Virus record (IMG/VR): IMGVR_UViG_3300020438_000077
Span: 1 to 43,794 of that record
Source of the DNA: a virus
Direction: 5' to 3' (one strand)
Length of the DNA stretch: 43,794 bases
The position numbers and the translations under genes are program-made. How positions within the stretch are numbered: the stretch's first letter is position 1; every line of letters begins with the position of its first letter. Below the pieces are notes generated by a model. It saw only the letters and a program-made list of their open reading frames with translations, was not told where the DNA came from and made no database searches. Below, piece by piece: positions 36,501-41,755 of this stretch.

Positions 36501-37915
36501 ACTTGATAAGTTAAATCAATACTATCAATTAATACTACTTTAGTAACATTATAACCTGGAGATACATTATAAAACCAATTTTTACCTTTAGAAGTATTTA
36601 CATTTGTACCTAAAGTTTTTATTCTAGCAGTATTACCTTTAGAATAACCTTTAGTCTTATTAGAATATTCTAGTTTATCTAAAACATTATTAACTCTTAC
36701 TTTAATAGTTTTAGTAGAATCTGAGAATGAAGTTCCAAATGCATAAGTATTAATTCCAATATTTGCAGCATCTTCTATAATACCTGTAATATTAGTACAC
36801 CCAAAGAATTGAGTTGTAGATTTTGATGTATAAGTAACAATTCCTGTTGTAGCATCATTATAAATTACTGACAATTCACCTGAAGATGTAAAATCGATAG
36901 TTGAGTCAACATCAAGTGTAGTAGTACCAGCACTTACTTGTCCAATCAATTTAGTTTTAGGGTGTATAGAGAATGCACCATACATTGCACCATCAACCCT
37001 GGCATCTCTATTATATCCACCATCAACACTAAGTTTATATGCTGTAGTTGCAGTTCCTGTAAAAACTTTCTCTACACTAGTAATAGGAGCATATGCTTTT
37101 TCAATATCAGCACCATATTGATTTTGGAATAGTGTTGATAATTCTAAATCTACTGGATCTCCTTCAATTGCTTCAACAACTAAATCATTGGTTACTTTAT
37201 ACTGTGCATTAGATGGAGTAAATAAAAATTCTCTCGGTCTAATGATTTTTACTTCTTCATCATATAAAGCTTTAAATAAAATTTCAAAAGATTGGTCAGT
37301 ACCCTTACTTAGATAAAAGTCCTTTGCTTGCTTAATAAAAACATTCTGATTTAGGTCAGAATGCAAACTCCTATCTTCAAGTCCAGGTAATAGTTGATAT
37401 TTGGTTTTTAGAAGGAATTGTTTGAGAAAGAGGATGCTTAGATTAGTGACCTGAGACCCCTTTGTATGCGTCTCAGAGGTCGTTGAATTGAATACTAGTA
37501 CATCTGGATTAGTATCTGATTTATAAGAAGATATTCCACAAAATCCCCTAACACAACCAGTGAAAGAAATATCTGTTTTTCCAGTATATGTAATAATCTC
37601 ATCATCAATTTTTAGCAGACCATAAGTATCTGGAAATCCTTTAGTTCCTTGAGGGTATGTTGCAACATCAATTAAAATCGTTTCATCTATTTCTGTAATC
37701 GCACTACCTAATGCAACAAAGTCAACTAGGTTTGTAAGTTCATCTATTTTAGAATATTGGTCTATATTCTGAATTAAATCAGCAGGAGCACCCTGATATT
37801 CATTTCCAATATAATATGTCTTTAAAAAGTCAGAAACCAACGGAAATTCATCCCTGACATATTCAGGAAGTTGGTTTTGTACTATATTATTAAACTGAAC
37901 TCTTTTTATTGACAT
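24548..37915 (-). CDS. 7: Giant gp7-like baseplate wedge protein (4455 aa)
   Basis: This is one uninterrupted 13.4-kb gene between gp6 and gp8, exactly the gp7 slot. The first 280 residues are the likely wedge domain. LPEYVRDEFPLVSDFLKTYY and, at about 195-231, DFYLSKGTDQSFEILFKALY followed by DEEVKI match T4 gp7 DFYSTKGIEASYKFLFKVLY and NEEVEI as I recall them. T4 gp7 has 1032 residues, with this motif in its C-terminal part, so here the core is N-terminal and some 4000 residues follow. These contain IDDEIITY...RG modules, many GSGYxxxP repeats, a degenerate YHYH domain (about 1210-1340: GWAYDGNPIYGPYGYL, GRFCVTPEYPNGTYAYF), GE..G.S modules near 2370-2420 and four FTC...YPR repeats near 3465-3790. 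Its 1-nt gap to gp6 implies co-transcription. The tail is probably surface decoration or adhesin. Confidence 0.85.
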   Translation of the reverse strand: MSIKRVQFNNIVQNQLPEYVRDEFPLVSDFLKTYYIGNEYQGAPADLIQNIDQYSKIDELTNLVDFVALGSAITEIDETILIDVATYPQGTKGFPDTYGLLKIDDEIITYTGKTDISFTGCVRGFCGISSYKSDTNPDVLVFNSTTSETHTKGSQVTNLSILFLKQFLLKTKYQLLPGLEDRSLHSDLNQNVFIKQAKDFYLSKGTDQSFEILFKALYDEEVKIIRPREFLFTPSNAQYKVTNDLVVEAIEGDPVDLELSTLFQNQYGADIEKAYAPITSVEKVFTGTATTAYKLSVDGGYNRDARVDGAMYGAFSIHPKTKLIGQVSAGTTTLDVDSTIDFTSSGELSVIYNDATTGIVTYTSKSTTQFFGCTNITGIIEDAANIGINTYAFGTSFSDSTKTIKVRVNNVLDKLEYSNKTKGYSKGNTARIKTLGTNVNTSKGKNWFYNVSPGYNVTKVVLIDSIDLTYQVTTSVDTIFKIGDSATIKGTDGIDRLTTVISLSAANSFIIKGQGNLIVTQNYTIQRNLSKGRSNTFSNLERYSTNIQNLYKKGTDLIVTSPSIPSYNDQPLNVSTRSAVFSGTFRGDTFKISDQEHGFYTGDAIYYVPQKVPYTYYDSFYQTKEGTRVNSSLFTTDLEFIITGNNNGVDVSDRTPPNEGLYFVKRIDSTTIKLAMSRSDLNKSVFVFLDNTTVVTDNIIEPYALRNSTLESQELVKEIKLPTDDGVVYPTTPGRTGILINGVEVLNYKSTDLLTYGKINSIDVISNGNNYDIINPPLLNINDTVGTGATGYPAISGSLQQIQVIDPGFDYTETPIVNITGGGGEGAVASVNMKSIIHKVSFNSGVPFAGAASTSSINITNNTIGFGEVYHKFRNAEEVIYNSDGQKAIGGLIDGSSYFVNVIDAYNVGIHSTYAAAITGSNAISLTEYGIGKQILRSVNTKSVIDAINVLNSGSNYQTKKRTTQPVGVSTVLDNINIDNHDYDSGQVVKYTTEGTQIQGLVSGTEYYVTKVDKDNFKLSTTQDLYNTKQYIDIKSTGVGTHVFNYPDINVSLVGNVGITPVGTETFKAKIQPIFRGEITSIHLSNNGSGYGSAEVINFNREPFVAFISGRDAQLQPIVSNGKVIDVIILNSGSNYISLPDLVIDGVGIGAILTPVIENGKLIDVKIISGGIGYLQASTNITVLNSGNGVKLKTNIQTWRINLFNRDPNFTADDGFITKGNMGLQYTHLYAPRKLREVIYSVDQSGRSLYARPDLRRVNNTEVASEFHSPVIGWAYDGNPIYGPYGYLTNEGGTIAQMRSGYSLDIKEGRPSTAVYPEGFFIEDFTHKEVNDNAVLDKNNGRFCVTPEYPNGTYAYFATIDNSEAASSGPFDGYKEPKFPYLIGDNYNSTPNDFNNDILSTQDVFDFDGWSRNTQPYNLIDKELNYKYLSIPNNLLQTVDINGVFPGTVDGIGIQTGGQFYRVGDKAVFDNTNTLGLGAAAKVSHLDGKTVSNVSVASSVITGVEIYPSDADGEYEIVSPNPHNFYNTELVKISGLSTTSSKIGGVYNVGVSTNTWSLTGVGDTTIGVKSVSVTGIVTFLNVAGNLSNSRIRSNDIIGIGAEKVKVLNIEPLYSRIRVLREIDGTVGVSHTVTTVLYEQPRRFTVNAGFNTTYDFKVNKEVYFNPTHTVGLGTLTGVGIGTVIGLNNPGAGITEIFIPTKSLYIPNHGLATGDKLTYSTNTGLGISIAYDSNVSIATLPSTVYVARISNDLVGLATVRVALGSTGTFKGIDNGFTNSTTLFFTGIGTGTYHSFKTTHEPITGEISKHIVTVSSAQTHGLTNNDIVNVSVNPITSKTFTVKYNKYNRRLVINPTTVTAANISTIENSFTLVNHGYETGDKVIHTASVSSGGLTNDAIYFIVKVDNNTFKLSNTYYKSTQLKPAIINITSAQDATFSSINPPLKLYKDSTAIFDLSDSSLGYTNQGASYPAFKFNLYSDKDFTELWNTSKTTRNFEVQRTGIVGVDGKVTLKVDGNIPEILFYKLQPISENNLPDLFKNIIIDPVISNSELQVNNSLYNGQYNITIGSTSSFKYSIPNAPEQSSYTSSSSDLKYNTESTSAFGTINKFEIINKGQNYYSLPGISSITTKSGKNALVEASSDSIGVISRTKIKDIGFDYPSDPTLFPSVNLPQFVTIRDLASLESVGVTSVGKGYGIAPKLIVLDGETKKEVPDVDLKYTLGNSKIEILRNTTGMSMLPPTILPTENSNGVGINTISYNPNTKDVTVELNVGFSTADTFPFNVNDKVIVENVSVGVGSTGLGYNSVNYDYTLFTISQTHPNIGGIGATVTYNMGNLVGAGKTIGEFVPANSAGRIVPEKYFPVFETTLTTNEFFVGEEVKSNSATGFVESWDTNDGILKISSQDDFVLDEVIKGSSSNTQGIASSITSYDAHFKLNAFSKVEKGNETDSGVLNYNMQKIQDSFYYQNFSYSLRSKVDFDTWDDLVSSVNHTLGFKKFSDYQLETNAENSMTVGLSTNLTSFEVVNDLIGYGDLNCDYDFDLVKENSLSLDLKIASDELVFNSRVLTDYFESIGNRVLSIDDISPQFNSHPRATAFSVAASFPLSDVRSQKYITYVKDKRFLGQRQLMVVDIVHDSSIGYMNQYGRVETQYDQGSFDFNIAGNNGQLLFYPTKSAVNDYWVMALSYNLNDNFLSVGATSFGGVVTLDSQSVQVASGTPTTIVSVATTYRSIKSLVNITADTGLQSNEFEFEELNIIHDGTDVELLEFGQLTTTLTPWANSGFGTYSAYIDGGNVKVDFHPNAGIGTTAVVNTVNVAMAAAATGIGTADLKHARLEAKTTSIASNANPTPTVIATFPSQVGANDQAYDAAYCIVQVTDTTNNRYQMSEFVVVDDYIEETASGDTYDTEYGNVETVVGLGTIGSRLNVNAGATTNVEIVFTPLPNIAASVNIYSNALRIQDDAKTNMSLDQAGSVSAYFGDYTGTDRDIKRAFNLTHNNDDIFDRSFTGNDSSIVSIDANTIRVPNHFFVSGEKLKYTHAGIGSTQALEIASTSFPDLGFSTTLVPQDVYAVKIDADKIKLASTAANALKVVPEVLDITSVGIGTSHRFTSTNQNPKVLLALDNIFQSPIVSTAQTTVLADQVFTTDDLIPFSGITSFFGSDLVQVEDEIMKIEGVGIGSTNVVRVRRGWLGTKLAGYGTGTIVTRVNGNYNIVENTLNFAEPPFGNIPESSPLNPPDSRDWVGISTSSTFQGRTFLRRGVPNTTNETYYKNYIFDDISSGFNGINKDFTLKSKGQNVSGIATENGIILVNDVFQGPGAAYNYELSEASGITTITFTGDPVDVSTLDRDANTSKRPLGGVIVSVGSEEGLGYQSLVAAGGTAIVGVSGTITSISIGNTGSGYRSGIQTVNVSIQQESLTDISMTPIGTASVSDGHVTGVAITNTQVFYKPRNITNVGYSSITGITEIKTFKPHGLIQGDEVSLSGIAFTCTYSGPKSIAGFAYSAATGIATVTTSGNHGYVTGKDVIFTGIAFTCGLDNGATDHFYPRGEDYAYKNSVAIAATTSNSITLDVGVSGKNDQYTHAFVSATTGAVKSGGDYRHIFASSTPNSISIANTTKTLTPTDAAYNAAAGLVTFTAANHGLFTTDTVGVSTNALEFRCAMDDYSSLHSYPRITDPIHNTMVSVAATTANTFTINVGTSPLVSHNVSGATYDAASGVMVLTIGAHTLKTGTSIKLGTESLAFTCSKDSNATTHKYPRKADPYYAGTKVTQVNSATEFVVNVGISTVDTFYKNGGKVQGVIVAPRPTDAAAGRTTVLSIIDNNTFSVNTGVSSRTHFYARSGKVQKPLDVVFDFPLSYADMPLVYANGQSGFGTAARVDVQVGQGSSVIDFEVRNTGYGYGTGDILTVPIGGATGIPTTSGFQEFKLTVTEEFTDEFTGWSIGTLDMLDNFDNKFDGSTQAFRIRKGGTLVSIRSSAGSNINVEDALLVFVNDILQVPGQGYTFSGGSVITFTEAPKMGDKSKILFYKGTGGLDVVFRDILETIKTGDKVTVGYDASVGQESSLQEDPRIVTSIDATDLITTNPYFGPGNTTNETLMRPVVWCKQTEDLIVDGKEIGKDRTLYEPSIYPYGYLIKSVGIGSTSVWVDNLRPLFDAENENDNELTFQNSIRFFSQDTVISAAATAVVSGLGTISSITLSTGGVGYSATPTVSIASTIGITTNTMAMAEATLTNGVVTGIAVTNPGVGYTSTNPPLVLITPTIAVDEKNAVSNYAGDSGVIVGFGITTVASQDQLIFDLFIPYDSYLREPALVGTAQTLSTLTGHDRFVVYDSSVGAAVTSITSQDSAGSNTVGIGKSYVDNVYEVKSVETIPKNIVGIATNVTRVFVNVSSPITYGSGISTSNYFGSFSWGRIKLDGRQLENAYTAQTLNGIGVGGTTTPTGIHTSTLVERTAPLKYKNYTV
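26540..27520 (-). repeat. Tandem protein-level repeats in the giant gene
   Basis: Four related modules of about 80-100 residues lie in the C-terminal quarter of the gp7-like protein. Each has a strand pattern of the type 'GIATVTTSGNHGY.tG..V.f', then F(T/R)C followed by D...H.YPR..D, and a closing 'T....V.VG.S'. Copies contain IAFTCTYSG (partial), IAFTCGLDNGATDHFYPRGE, LEFRCAMDDYSSLHSYPR and LAFTCSKDSNATTHKYPRKA. A related copy is in the fibre protein near 7900-8160. Confidence 0.75.
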
Positions 37916-37916
37916 T

Positions 37917-39842
37917 TTATGATCTTACTAGTGTACCGTTATGGTAGCTGGAGGTTACAATATAGTTTGATGCTGATGGGTCTAACCCTGAAGCAATATC
38001 ATCAACAACTGTTTCAAAATTACTGTTACTTATATCTAGTTGCAAATATAAGTCCTGTAATCCAACAACATCATTAGATTTGGGACATGCAGATATTTCT
38101 ATAATAGGTTGACCATCTTTCATCTTACCAGTCAATACATTAACTGGATTAATGGTCAAAATTCCTTTCTTATAATCAATAGTTCCAACATTTCGCTTAA
38201 CGATTGATGGACTTGTTGAGTTTGGAGAAGGAAGACTAAAGAAAAAGAGTGAACCTGTTTCTTTGTCTGTATTAGGTATATCAGAAAGATATAAATCTTG
38301 TGTATATCCACTTACCCTAAAAGCAGTAGACTTAATATTGTACCCATCCATACTCTTGATATAAAATTCATTACCAAATCCAATTTGGTACTCAGCAAAG
38401 GCATTAATTACAACTCTTAAGTCCCTACGGATTTGAATTGTTGTAATATTGGAAGTAATAGCATCTGAACTATCATCAATCACCTTAAGGAATTTACTAT
38501 ATTTAAATCTTGCTCCATATCTATTTAATTCAGTTGATTCTGCGTACTTTGTGGTATTTTGAGTTGCTAAAGTAGAAACATATGCAGAATTAGGTGCTAA
38601 ATTAGTGTTATAATAAATTTTTGAGTCAACTTCAAGGTAAAGATACTTCAAATCAAGAATTTCTGGGACAATTCCAGCAACTGCATACTTTTTAAGTTTA
38701 GTTTTAATATTTTCTTTGATTAAATTAGGTAAAAAGTCACCTGTTCTTGGTTTTATGCTTATAAAGACCTTTCCATACTGAGGAGGTATCAATTCTTCAC
38801 CACCAAAGACTGAAATTGACTCAGTTTCGGGATAAATTCGTGATGGAATTAATGTTTCATAGTCATTTGAGGTTAAAGCACGATTTTGAGATGCATAAAT
38901 CTGTGGTGCATACCTTTTAACCGATTCAACACTCTCAATTTCCTCTCCTCCGCTTGAAGCAAGTCCAGTTGTAAGTAAAGAGATGCCACTTGTTACAGAA
39001 TAGTTTAAATTATTGCGATTATAACTTAATTTTCCTGAAAATGAGAATCCACTAACACCATTTGCACTATCTCCGTTGCAAACAATGTATTCTGCAGTAA
39101 TAAAATTACCTCCAGTCAAAGATTTTCCAAAAATTCCATCTCCGAAGAAGATTTCATACCTTTCATCACTAACTTCTTGTAAAAAATAGACTAATGAGTT
39201 TTTATCAAGGTCAAAAAGACTATTTTGATAAGCATATTTGGTTCCAGTCGTCGATTGCTCATTATTTTTGACTGTTATAGTAATTAAATCAGTATCAATA
39301 CCAGAATTTGGTAAAATAAACTTCTGATTTGGGTCGGCACTGCTAAAAGTAAAGTCTTTAGATAAAAGTGTACCCTGATATACGTTAATATTGCTAAATG
39401 ATGCTACTCCATTAAAAACTGGAACTGTAATATCCTCTAAAATTGAGAAAATAAAGGATTGATTACCAAAAGATGCTGTTGTTGATGCTACTGGACCTTT
39501 TCTAAGTGTTAAAGATGATGGAGCAGGTGTAACTGAAGTTAAATCTACAGTAAAACTAACCGTTGCTCTTGCTGATGTCTTTGAACGGGGTATATAACCT
39601 ATGTTTCTTGCTAACGAAACAACATTTTCTCTCAGAGTTGCACTATCAATGAACACTTCGTTCGTTACCATGTTGGCATTGTACGAAGTAATGTAAGTAT
39701 TGTATGCTAAAACATCTAAAATCGTCGATAGATTAGACCCCTCGAAGTCATAATCCGTGAAATTAGCGTTTGTCTGCAAATACTCCTTAAGAGTTGTCTT
39801 AACCTGATCGTAATCTAGGTTAGAGAAATTAACTAACGGCAT
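37917..39842 (-). CDS. 6: Baseplate wedge protein gp6
   Basis: gp6 forms the inner ring of the baseplate wedges and is conserved across contractile tails (J-like family). The 641 residues are close to T4 gp6 (660). The N-terminus has VKTTLKEYLQTNANFTDYDF, EGSNLSTILDVLAYNTYITS and VFIDSATLRENVVSLARNIG followed by YIPRSKTSARATV. These follow T4 gp6 (IEYLEQNSQYTDYNYEG, IDSAVLRKSVTSIARNMNYTPRS). The middle has YAPQIYASQNRALTSNDYET and ISVFGGEELIPPQYGKVFIS, typical of baseplate J-like proteins. It lies 1 nt after gp25 and 1 nt before the giant gene, giving a 25-6-7 unit as in other cyanophages. No unusual insertion is seen. Confidence 0.96.
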   Translation of the reverse strand: MPLVNFSNLDYDQVKTTLKEYLQTNANFTDYDFEGSNLSTILDVLAYNTYITSYNANMVTNEVFIDSATLRENVVSLARNIGYIPRSKTSARATVSFTVDLTSVTPAPSSLTLRKGPVASTTASFGNQSFIFSILEDITVPVFNGVASFSNINVYQGTLLSKDFTFSSADPNQKFILPNSGIDTDLITITVKNNEQSTTGTKYAYQNSLFDLDKNSLVYFLQEVSDERYEIFFGDGIFGKSLTGGNFITAEYIVCNGDSANGVSGFSFSGKLSYNRNNLNYSVTSGISLLTTGLASSGGEEIESVESVKRYAPQIYASQNRALTSNDYETLIPSRIYPETESISVFGGEELIPPQYGKVFISIKPRTGDFLPNLIKENIKTKLKKYAVAGIVPEILDLKYLYLEVDSKIYYNTNLAPNSAYVSTLATQNTTKYAESTELNRYGARFKYSKFLKVIDDSSDAITSNITTIQIRRDLRVVINAFAEYQIGFGNEFYIKSMDGYNIKSTAFRVSGYTQDLYLSDIPNTDKETGSLFFFSLPSPNSTSPSIVKRNVGTIDYKKGILTINPVNVLTGKMKDGQPIIEISACPKSNDVVGLQDLYLQLDISNSNFETVVDDIASGLDPSASNYIVTSSYHNGTLVRS

Positions 39843-39843
39843 T

Positions 39844-40245
39844 TTACCTAGTTGATTCTAAAGCAAATTGTAATTCTTGTGGTGGTATATCAGCACCTAT
39901 AATATCATATACGATATTTACATCATAAGAGTTGTTGTCAAAGTCAGGGAATGCTTCTACAGTCATCAATTCCACTCTTGGTTCATAATTTTGAATAGAA
40001 GTTCTTATTTCATCAACAATAAGACCCGCAGAAATGGAGTCCATGTTCTCAAATAAGAGATTTCTAACGTTAGAACCAAAGTCTGGGTTGAAAGGTTTCT
40101 CTCCAGGTATGGTCATAACAATATTCCTTACTGATCTAGAAATTGCATTCGCATTTTTTATCGCAATAAGGTCATTTGTCAATGGGTTTGCCCCAAATGA
40201 CATACTTATATCTTTAAAACTTTGACTTACCCGTTGTAGAGGCAC
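39844..40245 (-). CDS. 25: Baseplate wedge protein gp25
   Basis: gp25 is the lysozyme-like-fold wedge core protein that, with gp6, initiates sheath assembly. The 133 residues are the same size as T4 gp25 (132). Typical features are SMSFGANPLTNDLIAIKNAN, ISRSVRNIVMTIPGEKPFNP, DFGSNVRNLLFENMD and the closing DVNIVYDIIGADIPPQELQF. The start is GTG (40243-40245); no upstream in-frame ATG fits. The region ahead of it has only a weak ribosome site. A perfect T4-consensus late box lies 22 nt upstream, opening the gp25-gp6-giant unit. Confidence 0.95.
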   Translation of the reverse strand: MPLQRVSQSFKDISMSFGANPLTNDLIAIKNANAISRSVRNIVMTIPGEKPFNPDFGSNVRNLLFENMDSISAGLIVDEIRTSIQNYEPRVELMTVEAFPDFDNNSYDVNIVYDIIGADIPPQELQFALESTR

Positions 40246-40266
40246 TATAATACACCGATTATCTTT

Positions 40267-40274
40267 TATTTATA
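40267..40274 (-). promoter_or_regulatory. Late promoter box (TATAAATA) for gp25-gp6-giant
   Basis: The minus strand has TATAAATA, the exact T4 late consensus, in the short gap between the 63-residue gene and gp25, 22 nt upstream of the GTG start. It is the best-placed late box in the window. Confidence 0.75.
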
Positions 40275-40285
40275 GGGGTTTCTTA

Positions 40286-40477
40286 CTAAAATTCCTGAAG
40301 GTTAGTAAAATTCGTTCCATTGTCCATTAAATCTACTTCATAATCGAGTCCATCAGGCTCATATAGGTCATTTTCTACCCTTACATCTCTTTTTTTAGGT
40401 GTTTGGTCGTCATTTGCTATCTCTCGTAGCATCTTTTGATGTTGATGATTACCCAGATTGTCTAAAAAATCTTTCAT
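40286..40477 (-). CDS. Small charged protein (63 aa), unrecognised
   Basis: The protein reads MKDFLDNLGNHQHQKMLREI followed by a charged, probably flexible stretch (DDQTPKKRDVRVENDLYEPD) and an acidic C-terminus (LDYEVDLMDNG). The first 20 residues could form an amphipathic helix. I see no known family. It is separated from the upstream cluster by an intrinsic terminator and from gp25 by a late box. It may thus be made by read-through or from an unseen promoter. The ATG has only a weak GGA upstream. Confidence 0.65.
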   Translation of the reverse strand: MKDFLDNLGNHQHQKMLREIANDDQTPKKRDVRVENDLYEPDGLDYEVDLMDNGTNFTNLQEF

Positions 40478-40492
40478 TTGAAATATTCCAAT

Positions 40493-40515
40493 AAAAAAAG
40501 GACTCTTTCGAGTCC
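40493..40515 (-). terminator. Intrinsic terminator after the 47-residue gene
   Basis: On the minus strand the sequence is GGACTC GAAA GAGTCC followed by seven T residues. It has a perfect 6-bp stem, a GNRA-like tetraloop and a U-tract, a textbook Rho-independent terminator. It lies 8 nt after the 47-residue gene and ends the upstream small-gene unit. Confidence 0.88.
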
Positions 40516-40519
40516 CTTG

Positions 40520-40527
40520 TATTTATC
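40520..40527 (-). promoter_or_regulatory. Late-box match (GATAAATA) overlapping a stop codon
   Basis: GATAAATA on the minus strand contains the TAA stop of the 47-residue gene. A transcript from it would start close to, or inside, the terminator hairpin at 40493-40515. It may serve the 63-residue gene and gp25, or it may be a chance match created by a stop codon. Confidence 0.4.
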
Positions 40528-40666
40528 GTCCCTGACCACGATACCGTTTTTTACTCTTATTACGAGAGGTCGGTCCGTAGGTAGTGTGTTTACCTTTTCC
40601 TTGACGAGTCTTTTTTGGTTTCGATTCTATATTTTGTTCAGAATTCCAACTAACTACTTTTGACAT
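40523..40666 (-). CDS. Basic microprotein (47 aa)
   Basis: The reading is MSKVVSWNSEQNIESKPKKT then RQGKGKHTTYGPTSRNKSKK and RYRGQGR. It is strongly basic in the last 30 residues, with a KGKHT.YG.TSRNK.KK.YRGQG pattern that I associate with short proteins of marine T4-like phages. A nucleic-acid or ribosome-binding role would fit the charge but is not shown. It has no membrane segment. It starts 2 nt after the stop of the 28-codon membrane peptide and ends 8 nt before a strong terminator, so it is the last gene of its unit. Confidence 0.7.
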   Translation of the reverse strand: MSKVVSWNSEQNIESKPKKTRQGKGKHTTYGPTSRNKSKKRYRGQGR

Positions 40667-40668
40667 GT

Positions 40669-40755
40669 TTAATGTGGGTTATAAAATTTAAGGTAGCAAG
40701 CGAATCCACATATTGCGAGAATCGCTGCTAGACCGAGATACGAAAGAAATAGCAT
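40669..40755 (-). CDS. Possible 28-residue single-span membrane peptide
   Basis: The reading MLFLSYLGLAAILAICGFAC followed by YLKFYNPH is one continuous hydrophobic helix (about residues 2-22) with a short polar C-terminus. It fills the gap between two neighbouring genes with 4 nt and 2 nt spacing, which supports it despite its size. It resembles tiny membrane subunits or holin-like peptides only in general shape, and I cannot assign it. Confidence 0.5.
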   Translation of the reverse strand: MLFLSYLGLAAILAICGFACYLKFYNPH

Positions 40756-40759
40756 TAAG

Positions 40760-40927
40760 TCACAAAGATTGAAGTTTTTGTTCAACAGATTCGTCAGTTG
40801 CACGAATCCTATAACTTACTTTATCTCTCTTAGAGAGTTCTGTCAATACTTCTGATGCCAAATACCATAAATCTTCATCATTCTTATTGGGTAGATGATG
40901 CTCTACCCATTCCTTGATAGGATTCAT
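40760..40927 (-). CDS. Small protein of 55 residues, unrecognised
   Basis: The protein reads MNPIKEWVEHHLPNKNDEDL, WYLASEVLTELSKRDKVSYR, IRATDESVEQKLQSL. It is soluble, mostly helical in appearance, with an acidic centre. Its ATG overlaps the stop of the glycosyltransferase-like gene as TAATG, so it is likely translated by coupling. No family is recognised. Confidence 0.68.
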   Translation of the reverse strand: MNPIKEWVEHHLPNKNDEDLWYLASEVLTELSKRDKVSYRIRATDESVEQKLQSL

Positions 40928-41733
40928 TATATAATACGAGATTTTTCGTGCCCTACACGAATACGAGGGTCACATAAGATATCAAATCCTGCTTCGATTG
41001 CATCTAAACAGAAACTTACATCCTCTCCACACATATCTTGTACTGCACCTGATTCAAAGACTTGCATCTTTGGAGCAAACCAAGGATACTTCATTGCCTC
41101 TGCTTCAAATACGCCCTTCTTAATCATCAACCAACCGAAACCTGCGTAGTCTACTGTGAAAGGTTTCTTTCTTTTAGAGATACTTTCGACGGTTTCGTGA
41201 TTCATAACTCCACCATTCTTGCGGAAATCATCTTCCTCTAACCAGTGTGCGACAGATGTAGTCTTGCCATCCTCTGTTGCATACCATCCAGAAACAATAT
41301 CCTTAGTCTTCTCTTCGTCTACTGTACCGTCTTCATTCACTGCGTCCTCTGGAACCATCATATCACACAACTGCCAGAACTTGTTAGTGTCAAAGACAAT
41401 ATCCGAGTCAATCCATAACTGGTAGTCGTATGCTAGTTTGCCGTCCCAAGGTATCTGATCTGGACCTCTGAGTACATTTGCTCCAAGACACTTACATCTT
41501 GCAAAGTTAACCATTGAAGAATAGTCCTGTGATATCTGGATAGACATACCATTCTGAACCATATCAAAGCATAACTGCACGAAGTTCTTCAGAAAGATGT
41601 ATGATACTCCACGACCTGGAAGACAGAATACTATCTGCTTTCCTTTCATTCTTCCTTTAATCGCATCAATGTCCCACTCCTCTTGCTTCTTGGGTTTGGG
41701 TGCATTGGCTTTAACTGTAAATCCTTTTGCCAT
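40927..41733 (-). CDS. Glycosyltransferase-like protein (GT-A fold)
   Basis: The 268 residues look like a nucleotide-sugar transferase of the GT-A type. GKQIVFCLPGRGVSYIFLKN near 30-50 is the first strand and nucleotide-binding loop. LWIDSDIVFDTNKFWQL near 107-123 supplies the DxD metal motif (DSD). TVDYAGFGWLMIKKGVF and the terminal CGEDVSFCLDAIEAGFDI, then CDPRIRVGH, match the acceptor-side ED..FC....G.....D....GH pattern. It could modify phage or host glycans, or DNA. The substrate cannot be inferred. A perfect sigma-70-type promoter lies just upstream and overlaps the previous stop, so it is likely expressed before the late genes. It overlaps the 55-residue gene by 1 nt. Confidence 0.75.
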   Translation of the reverse strand: MAKGFTVKANAPKPKKQEEWDIDAIKGRMKGKQIVFCLPGRGVSYIFLKNFVQLCFDMVQNGMSIQISQDYSSMVNFARCKCLGANVLRGPDQIPWDGKLAYDYQLWIDSDIVFDTNKFWQLCDMMVPEDAVNEDGTVDEEKTKDIVSGWYATEDGKTTSVAHWLEEDDFRKNGGVMNHETVESISKRKKPFTVDYAGFGWLMIKKGVFEAEAMKYPWFAPKMQVFESGAVQDMCGEDVSFCLDAIEAGFDILCDPRIRVGHEKSRII

Positions 41734-41755
41734 AGCGTGTTGTAATTACATATAC

